The translations under genes and the position numbers were made by a program. DNA of 22,451 nt from an uncultured Campylobacter sp. (GTDB lineage Bacteria > Campylobacterota > Campylobacteria > Campylobacterales > Campylobacteraceae), in assembly GCF_938045405.1 (NCBI RefSeq), contig NZ_CALIMW010000193.1, positions 1-22,451 of the forward strand. The letters run 5' to 3'. The notes below the pieces were generated by a model. The model searched no databases and was not told the origin of the DNA. It worked only from the letters and a program-made list of their open reading frames with translations. Position 1 is the first letter of the stretch. The number at the start of each line of letters is the position of its first letter. Of the stretch, positions 1-6,334 are shown piece by piece.

Positions 1-1572
1 CGCAGAGCTTTCGGGCGCCGTAGATTTTATGGAATTAGGCGAAGGGGTTTTTGTTGCCGGGCTTTGCGGCGCCTGATCTTTCGGCGCGGAGCCTTTTATC
101 GTAGCGGGGTTTTGCGATATAGAATTCTGCGGCGCTACGCTTGTGCCAGCGGCGCACGCATCGATCGCCTCCAAATGCTCTTTGCCTTCGGGGGAATTAA
201 AAAATTCTGCGTCTTTGATCTTAGCCATTTCATTTTTAGCCTTGTCGCACTCGCCAAGCTTGTAGTATCCCCAAGCAAGCGAGTCCAGATAATACGGTGA
301 GTCGGGGTCTTTTTGCAGGGCGCGGCGGACGAGCTCGATGCCCTTGCGAACGTCCAAATCGTGATCTATTAAGATGTAGCCGTAGTAGTTTAGGTGCACG
401 GGGTCTTTAAGCTGCGGCGCGATATTTTCAAATTTTGCCACTACGCTAGACAGGGTTTTAGCGTCCACGCTTTTGCCCGCACTTTCATATTCGTAGATCG
501 CCTCGATCGCCAAAAAGTCGTAATTTTTGGTCTTCATAAACTCATCGCGTGCCATTTTAATCGCGGTTTTATAGTCTTTCTTATGCGCGTAGGCATCGAT
601 TAGAAGCTCGCGCTTGTAGTCGTATTTCTTCAAAAGCTCGATTATTTTATCAAAGTCGTTTGAGTAGTAATAAATCGCTATCATATCGTCTAAGAATTTA
701 TTATCTCCTTTGGCTTCATACAGCGCTTCATCGATCTTAGCGACATCTAAATAGCGCTTATTCGCGCGATACACATCAGCTAGCAGCTCGCACGCCATAC
801 CCTGGGCGCAGCCGTAGATGCGCCTGTGCGTCTCGATGATGCGGATCGCTCCGTCCGAATCATCGAGTTTATTTAGCAGCACGTCGCATAATCTGATGAG
901 ATTTTCGTCAGTTTTGTCTAGCTCATAGGCTTTTTCAAAGTAGGTTTTGGCTAAAGTAAAATTCTCCATCGCATAATATGTCGCCGCTAAGATCGCGTAA
1001 CTACGCGAAACGGGATCTACGGTGACTAGCTTAAGAGCAGCGGTATTGGCATTTAGATTATCTTTAATGCCTAAGTAGTAGCCGATTTTTACTCGCAGAT
1101 ACTCAGAGTCTGAGCTTAGACTTTTTTCGCCGAGCTTTAAATAGCGCGCCGTATTTTTACGATCTTTGATCGCAAAAGCAGTCTTTAGCGCCTCTAACAA
1201 ATAAACGGACGAGCCCGTTTTATTGTATGCCTTTTCGTATAAAAACATCGATGCGACGGGATCTTTATGCAGTAGCTCCAAAGCTGTAAGCAAATCGAAA
1301 TTTAGCTCGGCGTCCTCTTGCGCTCGCATCGCGTGGTTTAGCTTTTCTTTGGTTATACTTTTAGCGCTTACGCCGCGATTTATCAAGCTCTTTTTAATTG
1401 CATCTTTTGCACTGTTTTTTGTGCCAATGCTGGAATTCCGATCAGACGCCTTTTTATCCGTAACGGACTGCTTCGCCGCTGCAGCATTCGTCCCACTCTC
1501 CGCACTTAGATACTGCGGCGCTAAAATCATCGCCGCGATTAAAATTCCGCTTAAAACCTTACCCCGATACAT
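1..1572 (-). CDS. Exported TPR-repeat protein, 3' end cut by window edge
   Basis: The minus-strand frame stays open from the ATG at 1572 to the window edge, 524 codons without a stop. It starts with an export signal (MYRGKVLSGILIAAMILAPQ, cleavage probably after LSA near residue 24), so the protein acts outside the cytoplasm. No lipobox Cys is obvious. An Ala/Ser/Lys-rich linker follows. From about residue 90 to 470 there are helical, Tyr/Leu/Ala-rich TPR-like repeats, for example around FTLAKTYFEKAYELDKTDEN and the final KGIELVRRALQKDPDSPYYL. The tail after residue 480 is a disordered Pro/Ser/Gln-rich stretch. A GAGGAA ribosome site precedes the ATG, which lies 22 nt inside the YkgJ-like gene, so translation is probably coupled. 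The trio order recalls Cj0495-Cj0497 of C. jejuni, where the last gene is a TPR lipoprotein; this is from memory. TPRs mediate protein contacts, and the partner is unknown. Confidence 0.85.
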   Translation of the reverse strand, partial: MYRGKVLSGILIAAMILAPQYLSAESGTNAAAAKQSVTDKKASDRNSSIGTKNSAKDAIKKSLINRGVSAKSITKEKLNHAMRAQEDAELNFDLLTALELLHKDPVASMFLYEKAYNKTGSSVYLLEALKTAFAIKDRKNTARYLKLGEKSLSSDSEYLRVKIGYYLGIKDNLNANTAALKLVTVDPVSRSYAILAATYYAMENFTLAKTYFEKAYELDKTDENLIRLCDVLLNKLDDSDGAIRIIETHRRIYGCAQGMACELLADVYRANKRYLDVAKIDEALYEAKGDNKFLDDMIAIYYYSNDFDKIIELLKKYDYKRELLIDAYAHKKDYKTAIKMARDEFMKTKNYDFLAIEAIYEYESAGKSVDAKTLSSVVAKFENIAPQLKDPVHLNYYGYILIDHDLDVRKGIELVRRALQKDPDSPYYLDSLAWGYYKLGECDKAKNEMAKIKDAEFFNSPEGKEHLEAIDACAAGTSVAPQNSISQNPATIKGSAPKDQAPQSPATKTPSPNSIKSTAPESSA

Positions 1573-1910
1573 TCTTCCTCCAATTCTTTAGTATGCGTTT
1601 TAAAATATTCCCAAAACGGAAAGCTACGACACTGCTTCGGGCGCAGCTCGTAAATCCCGCAATTGCGCTGCGCTTCGTCAAAAAACACGCACGCGAAACC
1701 GCCTTCAAAGGACTTTTCTTTTACGCTAAATCTAGCGCCTATTTTTTGTAAATAAATTTCTTTAAGCCTTGCAGGCGAAATTTTAAATTTTACCGCCAGC
1801 GCCGCGATCTCGCTCTCGTCTATCCAGATATAGCCGCTCTCTCCCGTGCAGCACTTGCCGCCGCAGCGCTCGCACGCGCTTGCATCAAAGCTAAAGCCAA
1901 ACTCACTCAT
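1551..1910 (-). CDS. YkgJ-family Cys-cluster protein
   Basis: A 119-residue protein with the Cys pattern of the YkgJ/UPF0153 family (putative zinc- or iron-chelating domain). The N-terminal cluster has C13, C16, C20 and C21 (CERCGGKCC). A second group is C74, C84 and C94 in the family signature CGIYELRPKQCRSFPFW, and C114 lies near the end. There is no signal peptide or membrane segment, so it should be cytoplasmic. The cluster could bind Zn or an Fe-S centre; the biochemical role of the family is not established. The ATG overlaps the end of the methyltransferase gene by 8 nt, and the stop lies 22 nt inside the TPR gene, showing a tightly coupled operon. The length is normal for the short members of the family. 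Confidence 0.9.
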   Translation of the reverse strand: MSEFGFSFDASACERCGGKCCTGESGYIWIDESEIAALAVKFKISPARLKEIYLQKIGARFSVKEKSFEGGFACVFFDEAQRNCGIYELRPKQCRSFPFWEYFKTHTKELEEECIGVRF

Positions 1911-3144
1911 AATCCACGCTCGTTAAATCCGCGCTTTTGTAGATCGCGTGGGCTTGTGCGGTGCGCTTTCCGTGCGCACTAGCATAGATCGGAATGGTGA
2001 TCTCACAGGGCGAGCGCGAGTTCTTACGAGCCTGCAAAAGCGCGAGCTTAGCGGGCTTTGAAATGTCGGGATAGACAAAACCAAGCCTCGTCAAATTTAG
2101 CCTAAACTCGCCCAAAAGCTCGCAAATTTTAGCTAGCTTACCCGCCTCGTAGCAAAAAATAAGTGTGCCACTTGGCTTAAGATGAGCGTTCGCAGATCGC
2201 ACAAAATCCCGTAGGCTAAGGCTTGCTGCGCTCTTACTAAGCGCCATATGAGGCTCTTTGCTAAGCGAAATGCGCTCTCGATAAAAGGGCGGATTTGAGA
2301 CGATAAAATCGAAGCGTTTTTTGCTTTTAAACTCCGCAAAATCCGCGTGCAAAATCTCGGCAGGTAGATCGTTTTGCAAAGAATTCAGCCTTAAGATTTC
2401 TAAATTTCGCTCTTGAATTTCTAGCAAGCTTAGATTAATGCTCTCAAAATCGCGTTTTAGCAAAAGCCCTAAAATTCCACATCCTGCGCCCACATCCAGC
2501 ACGTCGCCGTATATCGCTCGCGGATTTAGCGCGCCTTTGGGGCTACGATCATTGCAAGCGGCAAACCCGCCGTCAAACAAGCACTCCGCAGCAAAATCCT
2601 TGCGCGCTTTGGCGTCTTTAAATTTGCTCGCAAAATCTTTATCGTGCGTCTTTTTAGATTCTAAAGGCTGCGCGATTTGCTCGTCACAAAATTTAAAATT
2701 TTCACCGCTTGCGATATCGGGCTTTAAAGTATGCCAGGCTTCGTCGTTTTGAAAATAGGAATTTTTATAGCGCTCGCTTTGAAATTTCTCCTGAAATTCC
2801 GCTTGAAATTCCATTTTAAATTCCGCCTTAAGTTCAGCGCAGCCCTTACTTCCAAAATCGCGATCATTCCCCACGCTATGGTTAGCGGCATACGACTCTT
2901 CTTTGCTAAAAGCGCAATCCTCGGCGCAAAATTCCGCTTCGCCGCCTGCGAAATCCGAAGCGCAAAACTGCGCATTAAAGCCTCCATCTGTCGCGTCTTT
3001 AAATTCCGCGCCACAGCCCAGCGCTAAAGAGCCATTTTGCGATGCTGCGTCAGTCTTGCGCACGCCTGAGCTTCTTATAAAATTCCACAAAAAAATCGTA
3101 TCGCTCGTGTAGCGATAGCCCTTTTTTGGCTGATAAAGCCTCAT
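1903..3144 (-). CDS. TrmN6/YfiC-like SAM methyltransferase with a large low-complexity insertion
   Basis: Class I SAM-dependent methyltransferase resembling the TrmN6 (YfiC) group, which methylates A37 of valine tRNA in E. coli; the tRNA target here is inferred. The N-terminus (LYQPKKGYRYTSDTIFLWNF, residues 3-22) is family-like. The SAM-binding strand and loop are DVLDVGAGCGILG (214-226) and the catalytic motif is NPPFY (284-288). The oddity is about 185 residues inserted between the first helix and the SAM motif (roughly residues 25-209). They are rich in Phe, Glu, Lys, Cys and Ala with no visible fold, and include five tandem 4-residue units (103-122). Relatives are about 230 residues long; this one is 413. 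The frame is intact through the insertion. The gene overlaps the oxidoreductase by 4 nt and the YkgJ-like gene by 8 nt. Confidence 0.85.
   Translation of the reverse strand: MRLYQPKKGYRYTSDTIFLWNFIRSSGVRKTDAASQNGSLALGCGAEFKDATDGGFNAQFCASDFAGGEAEFCAEDCAFSKEESYAANHSVGNDRDFGSKGCAELKAEFKMEFQAEFQEKFQSERYKNSYFQNDEAWHTLKPDIASGENFKFCDEQIAQPLESKKTHDKDFASKFKDAKARKDFAAECLFDGGFAACNDRSPKGALNPRAIYGDVLDVGAGCGILGLLLKRDFESINLSLLEIQERNLEILRLNSLQNDLPAEILHADFAEFKSKKRFDFIVSNPPFYRERISLSKEPHMALSKSAASLSLRDFVRSANAHLKPSGTLIFCYEAGKLAKICELLGEFRLNLTRLGFVYPDISKPAKLALLQARKNSRSPCEITIPIYASAHGKRTAQAHAIYKSADLTSVDYE
2779..2838 (-). repeat. 12-bp tandem repeat (5 units) inside the methyltransferase gene
   Basis: Five consecutive 12-bp units of the form T(G/T)AAATTCCNNN are read on the plus strand. 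On the coding strand they give the 4-residue units AELK, AEFK, MEFQ, AEFQ and EKFQ. Because 12 is a multiple of three, changes in copy number would keep the frame. The units resemble the AAATTCCGC-type motifs common in the intergenic DNA of this window. Confidence 0.8.
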
Positions 3145-4088
3145 CTGCGAATATTTTTGATGATGGTATGGGCGTGATTTATCGCCACCACGATCGATCC
3201 GCCGCTTCTGCTGATGAGATCTCCACCCACGTAAAGCCCACTAGTGGCGGTTTGAAGATTTTCATCCACGATCGGCACGCCGTTTTTATCGTAAGCGATG
3301 CCGCATTTTTTAAGAAAATCAATCGGGCTCGTGCCGCCGATCGCGTATATCACGCGGTCAAACACGAGCTCGGTGCCATTATCAAATTTTACCAGCACCT
3401 TGCCGTTTTCATTCCCAAGAGCCTCTATATCGATGCCTAAACGCAAGATGATGTTGCCGTATTTGGTCTCGCGCATTACGTCGCTTTCGTTCGTCTCGTT
3501 TAGGCGGGTAAATTTAGGCTTGCGATAGCAAAGCGTCACGACATTGGTCTTGCATAGCGCTATAGCGTATTCCGCGGCTGAGTTACCGCCTCCGACGACT
3601 AGAATTTTTTCATTAATCGTGCATTTATCAAGATTGAAATTTACCCGTTGCGTGATCGAAGGCGGAATTTTATAAGCGGGCTTATTAGGCTTGCCCATCC
3701 TGCCAATTGCGACGATGACGTTGCGCGCGCGGTATCCAGCCGAGCTAGTCGTGATATAAAACTCATCTGCGTGCTTTTCGATCTTTTCGACCTCACTTTT
3801 GAAATTCGTATCAATTTCGTCGCTATCTAAGAGCTCGTCGAAATAATTTAGCACGCTCTCTTTTGTGCCGGTTTCAAACGAAATAGAGCCGCGCGTCTCG
3901 CTGTCAAAACCTTTATATTCTTTATCGACGCGCTTTTTATCTTTGTAAAACTGCCTAATTGTTTGAGAGTGGTTGTCGCCTTTTTCAAGCAGAAGCACGT
4001 GCGCGAGCCCGTTTCTTTTGGCTTCTACTACGGAAGCGATGCCGCAAGGACCGCCGCCGATCACCGCCAAGTCGTAAACGTCTATCAT
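3141..4088 (-). CDS. YpdA-like FAD/NAD(P)-dependent oxidoreductase
   Basis: A 315-residue two-dinucleotide-fold flavoprotein. The FAD-binding motif is AVIGGGPCGIAS (8-19) and the NAD(P)H motif is LVVGGGNSAAE (163-173). A C-terminal FAD contact is YVGGDL (about 287-292). It lacks the CxxC pair of thioredoxin reductase but has the single Cys in GGGPCG (C15), characteristic of the YpdA family. In Firmicutes YpdA is linked to reduction of bacillithiol disulfide, and that Cys (C14 in S. aureus) is important. Campylobacter is not known to make bacillithiol, so the substrate here is open: another low-molecular-weight thiol disulfide or a protein partner. The ATG has a good AAAGGA site. It is the first gene of the operon, with a -10 box 34 nt upstream, and overlaps the methyltransferase start by 4 nt. 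Confidence 0.85.
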   Translation of the reverse strand: MIDVYDLAVIGGGPCGIASVVEAKRNGLAHVLLLEKGDNHSQTIRQFYKDKKRVDKEYKGFDSETRGSISFETGTKESVLNYFDELLDSDEIDTNFKSEVEKIEKHADEFYITTSSAGYRARNVIVAIGRMGKPNKPAYKIPPSITQRVNFNLDKCTINEKILVVGGGNSAAEYAIALCKTNVVTLCYRKPKFTRLNETNESDVMRETKYGNIILRLGIDIEALGNENGKVLVKFDNGTELVFDRVIYAIGGTSPIDFLKKCGIAYDKNGVPIVDENLQTATSGLYVGGDLISRSGGSIVVAINHAHTIIKNIRR

Positions 4089-4121
4089 AAATTTCCTTTA
4101 ATCTTTTAAATTTCATACGAA

Positions 4122-4127
4122 ATTATA
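4122..4127 (-). promoter_or_regulatory. Candidate -10 box for the YpdA-like operon
   Basis: TATAAT on the minus strand (CTATAATTTCG context), 34 nt upstream of the ATG at 4088, giving a leader of about 25-30 nt. No good -35 is present (CTGATT at 17-bp spacing), which is usual for sigma-70 promoters of Campylobacter. The sequence is AT-rich, so chance matches are possible. Confidence 0.45.
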
Positions 4128-4362
4128 GTAAAAATTCCATTAAAATCAGTGGAATTTCCTAGCAATTTCGCAGCTTAAATTTAAAATTTTAACGCTTATA
4201 AGATGCTTGCTTGGCTAAATTTGAAAAGACATAATTTTCTACGTTTAAATTTTAAATTTCACGGCGCCAATCCGTTTATAAAAGCTCATGCGGCAAAAGC
4301 GGCGAATTTAAAATTTTACTTCGCCAAGATGGAATTTTGCGAGCTAAGATAAAGCGGCAAGA

Positions 4363-4388
4363 GCGGTAAAATTTTAAAATTTCACCGC
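4363..4388 (-). terminator. Palindromic hairpin downstream of tonB, possible terminator
   Basis: GCGGTAAAATTTT followed by AAAATTTCACCGC: 12 of 13 base pairs match with no loop beyond the centre. It sits 33 nt past the tonB stop on the minus strand. There is no clean U-run after the stem, so it may be a member of the dispersed AAATTTTAAAATTT palindrome family rather than, or as well as, a terminator. Confidence 0.45.
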
Positions 4389-4420
4389 CCAGGCAGGGGT
4401 TTTTAGTAGAAGCTTTAAGG

Positions 4421-5251
4421 CTAGTTAAAATTTAGCGTATATTTTATGCTAAAGTTAAATTCCATATCTTTCTCGACCTTTGGAAAGCTACCTTTGGTGC
4501 GCTCGACTGCGCTTAACGCGCCCTCATCAAGCGAATCGACATTCGAAGAAGACGTAACGCGAAGACCTTTAACATCTCCGCTTGCCGTATAGGTAAAGTG
4601 CACGCCTACGACGCCGATTTTACGCATACGTTGGGCATTTTTAGGATAATGCGACTGCGCGTAGCGCGAAATGATGGCAAAAATTTTCTTGCCGACATCG
4701 CTATTGCTAGGATCGCCGCGGCTTGTTATAGCGTCGCTACCGCCGCCTGCGCTACTGGAGCCCCCGCCCCCGCCGCTACCCAGTGAAACAGGCTTTGTCG
4801 GGTCAAATTTAGCCGTTAAATTCCTATCGCTGCTTTGAACTTTATGCTCTTTTTTCGGCTTAGGTTTTTCTACCGGCTTTGGCTTAGGCTTTTCGACCGG
4901 TTTTGGTTTTTCGACTACAGGCTCTGGTATAGGCTCCGGTTCAGGAATCGGCTCTGGCTCAGGTATCGGCTCAGGCTCAGGCGGAGTTGGTTCCGGTTCG
5001 GGCTCGGGCTCTGGCGGAATGGGCTCGGGCTCAGGATCCGGTTCGGACTGATCGGAAGGAGGCGGGATATTGGGCTCATCGGAGATATCGCCCTGCTTGG
5101 CATCATCCATTATGCTATCGATGGAAAAGGCTATCATATCGGGCATGCTAGGCGGCTTCGGTGCCGACGATAAAAGAACAAAAACACCCACAGCGATGAT
5201 GCAATGCAGCACCAAAGATACAATGAAGCCTATTGCGCTATCTTTATTCAT
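4421..5251 (-). CDS. tonB: TonB energy-transducing protein
   Basis: A 276-residue TonB that couples the ExbB-ExbD proton channel to outer-membrane receptors. One N-terminal membrane anchor is present (about 8-28, IGFIVSLVLHCIIAVGVFVL), including the His typical of TonB anchors. Next comes an acidic, then a long Pro-Glu repeat (about 63-112) and a Pro-Lys repeat (about 113-134), which span the periplasm. A Gly/Ser linker (about 158-175) is followed by the C-terminal receptor-binding domain (about 185-276, with YPKNAQRMRKIGVVGVHFTY). The ATG overlaps the exbD stop (ATGA), so translation is coupled. It probably serves the adjacent divergent receptor and others. The Pro-Glu segment is encoded by repetitive DNA and may vary in length between strains. 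Confidence 0.96.
   Translation of the reverse strand: MNKDSAIGFIVSLVLHCIIAVGVFVLLSSAPKPPSMPDMIAFSIDSIMDDAKQGDISDEPNIPPPSDQSEPDPEPEPIPPEPEPEPEPTPPEPEPIPEPEPIPEPEPIPEPVVEKPKPVEKPKPKPVEKPKPKKEHKVQSSDRNLTAKFDPTKPVSLGSGGGGGSSSAGGGSDAITSRGDPSNSDVGKKIFAIISRYAQSHYPKNAQRMRKIGVVGVHFTYTASGDVKGLRVTSSSNVDSLDEGALSAVERTKGSFPKVEKDMEFNFSIKYTLNFN
4914..5060 (-). repeat. Degenerate hexanucleotide repeat coding the TonB Pro-Glu rod
   Basis: GGCTCAGG/GGCTCTGG/GGTTCCGG-type units recur every 6 bp on the plus strand. They encode alternating Pro-Glu, with Pro-Ile or Pro-Thr interruptions, in the periplasmic spacer of TonB. Open frames on the opposite strand here are by-products of this composition. Confidence 0.75.
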
Positions 5252-5631
5252 TGCTCTTTTTCGGTCACGATCGCAAATTTTTCATGGCCTGCCTTTTTTA
5301 GGACATCCATGATCGAAATGAAAGAGGAAAATTTCGAGTCTTTATCATTTTTCAACACGACAAGATCGTTTTTATCGAGCGTGGCAATTTTTTTCTCAAG
5401 CTCATCCTCGCTTATTGCGACATCGTCTAGATAAATTTTAGATTCGCTATCTACTTTGATGGTAACTTTTTTATCCTCTTGCGGATTTTGCGAGCTTGAA
5501 GAAGATGGAAGATTTACCTTAATATGCCCCTGCGCAATGAAAGTCGAGACACTAAGCACGATCGCTAGCAGCACCAGCATAATGTCGATGAACGGGACGA
5601 TATTTAGCCCGTCTCGTCTAGGAATGCTCAT
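5248..5631 (-). CDS. exbD: ExbD proton-channel subunit
   Basis: A 127-residue ExbD/TolR-family protein. It has a short cytoplasmic N-terminus (MSIPRRDGLN) and one transmembrane helix carrying the functional Asp (D16 in NIVPFIDIMLVLLA), equivalent to E. coli ExbD D25. The periplasmic domain follows a Ser/Gln-rich linker. With ExbB it forms the proton-driven motor that energises TonB. Its ATG directly follows the exbB stop codon with no gap, and its stop overlaps the tonB start. The length is typical for Epsilonproteobacteria. Confidence 0.95.
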   Translation of the reverse strand: MSIPRRDGLNIVPFIDIMLVLLAIVLSVSTFIAQGHIKVNLPSSSSSQNPQEDKKVTIKVDSESKIYLDDVAISEDELEKKIATLDKNDLVVLKNDKDSKFSSFISIMDVLKKAGHEKFAIVTEKEQ

Positions 5632-6060
5632 TTATTTAACCTCATCGTAGCGGTTTAGAAGCACATCGACCTTGCGGACGAAACCGTTGTAGATGATGAG
5701 CGTAGGCACGGCGACGACTAGACCGGTAGCCGTAGCTTTAAGGGCAAGCGAGAGACCTTGCATGATAGCCTTGGTATCGATACCGCTTGCAGTACTCATA
5801 TCAAAAAATGTGATCATAATGCCAATAACTGTGCCCAAAAGACCAATGTACGGGGCATTTGAATAAACAATATAAAGCGTCGTTAAATTTTTTGTCAGAG
5901 CCTCTTCATATAGCGCCTTGCTTTTGTAATCGCTCGCCTTAACCTTCGAATAAAAAAGCAGCCTTTCGATACTGAACCACACGACTAAAAAGCTCATAAA
6001 TCCGAGGATCGCAAAGATAATGTAATCCACGTAATGCGCCAAAAATTCCATAATGCCCAT
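5632..6060 (-). CDS. exbB: ExbB proton-channel subunit, short epsilonproteobacterial form
   Basis: A 142-residue MotA/TolQ/ExbB-family membrane protein with three predicted helices: about 13-35, then 70-90 (APYIGLLGTVIGIM, the conserved family segment) and 105-128 (LALKATATGLVVAVPTLIIY). This compact size, without the longer N-terminus of E. coli ExbB, is common in Helicobacter and Campylobacter. The start is supported by AAGGAGAG six nt upstream. It is the first gene of exbB-exbD-tonB, divergent from the receptor gene at 6335. Confidence 0.94.
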   Translation of the reverse strand: MGIMEFLAHYVDYIIFAILGFMSFLVVWFSIERLLFYSKVKASDYKSKALYEEALTKNLTTLYIVYSNAPYIGLLGTVIGIMITFFDMSTASGIDTKAIMQGLSLALKATATGLVVAVPTLIIYNGFVRKVDVLLNRYDEVK

Positions 6061-6189
6061 AAGCTCTCCTTAAAAATTTTAAAAATTTTTATAAATTCAG
6101 CAAAGTGCCTTGCCAAAAAATGAGCGATTTTATCAAAAGTAGATTTAATTTTTACTAAAATTTTGATGATCGATATTTAAATTATATTT

Positions 6190-6325
6190 TATCATTTAGC
6201 TTTATTTAATGATAATAAAGCATTCGGTGATAGAATTTTAATGATTTTAAAATGTCTTGATAATTAATATAAAATAAAGGATTAATTTTATATATTCGCC
6301 ATTTTTTAATCTCATTATCATTTAG
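6190..6325. promoter_or_regulatory. Divergent AT-rich control region with Fur-type GATAAT half-sites
   Basis: The 274-bp gap between exbB and the receptor holds three GATAAT hexamers: 6211-6216 (plus), 6259-6264 (plus) and 6314-6319 (as ATTATC). The first lies in AATGATAATAAA and the last in CTCATTATCATTT, each a partial match to the 19-bp Fur box GATAATGATAATCATTATC (about 11 of 19 by eye). Fur repression of both the exbB operon and the receptor under iron-replete conditions is inferred from these sites and from known Fur control of such genes in Campylobacter. Core promoter hexamers cannot be chosen with confidence in such AT-rich DNA. Confidence 0.55.
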
Positions 6326-6334
6326 GAGTTTCGT

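Larger units (their letters stand above)
4089..4420. other. Intergenic region, AT-rich with palindromes, no gene
   Basis: 332 bp between the tonB stop and the oxidoreductase start. No open frame with a ribosome site is visible. It contains several AAATTTAAAATTT-type palindromes, a small inverted repeat around 4135-4156 (ATTCCA...TGGAAT), and the long hairpin at 4363-4388 listed separately. Only the operon promoter at 4122-4127 looks functional. Confidence 0.6.

Noticed and set aside
1223..1591. 122-codon plus-strand frame
   Set aside because: It lies opposite the well-supported TPR gene, which has a signal peptide and repeats; the plus frame has no family features.
4835..5173. Open frame on the plus strand rich in Arg, Leu, Phe and Trp
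   Set aside because: It is the antisense reading of the tonB Pro-Glu/Pro-Lys repeat region; its odd composition follows from the repeats and it has no ribosome site of note.
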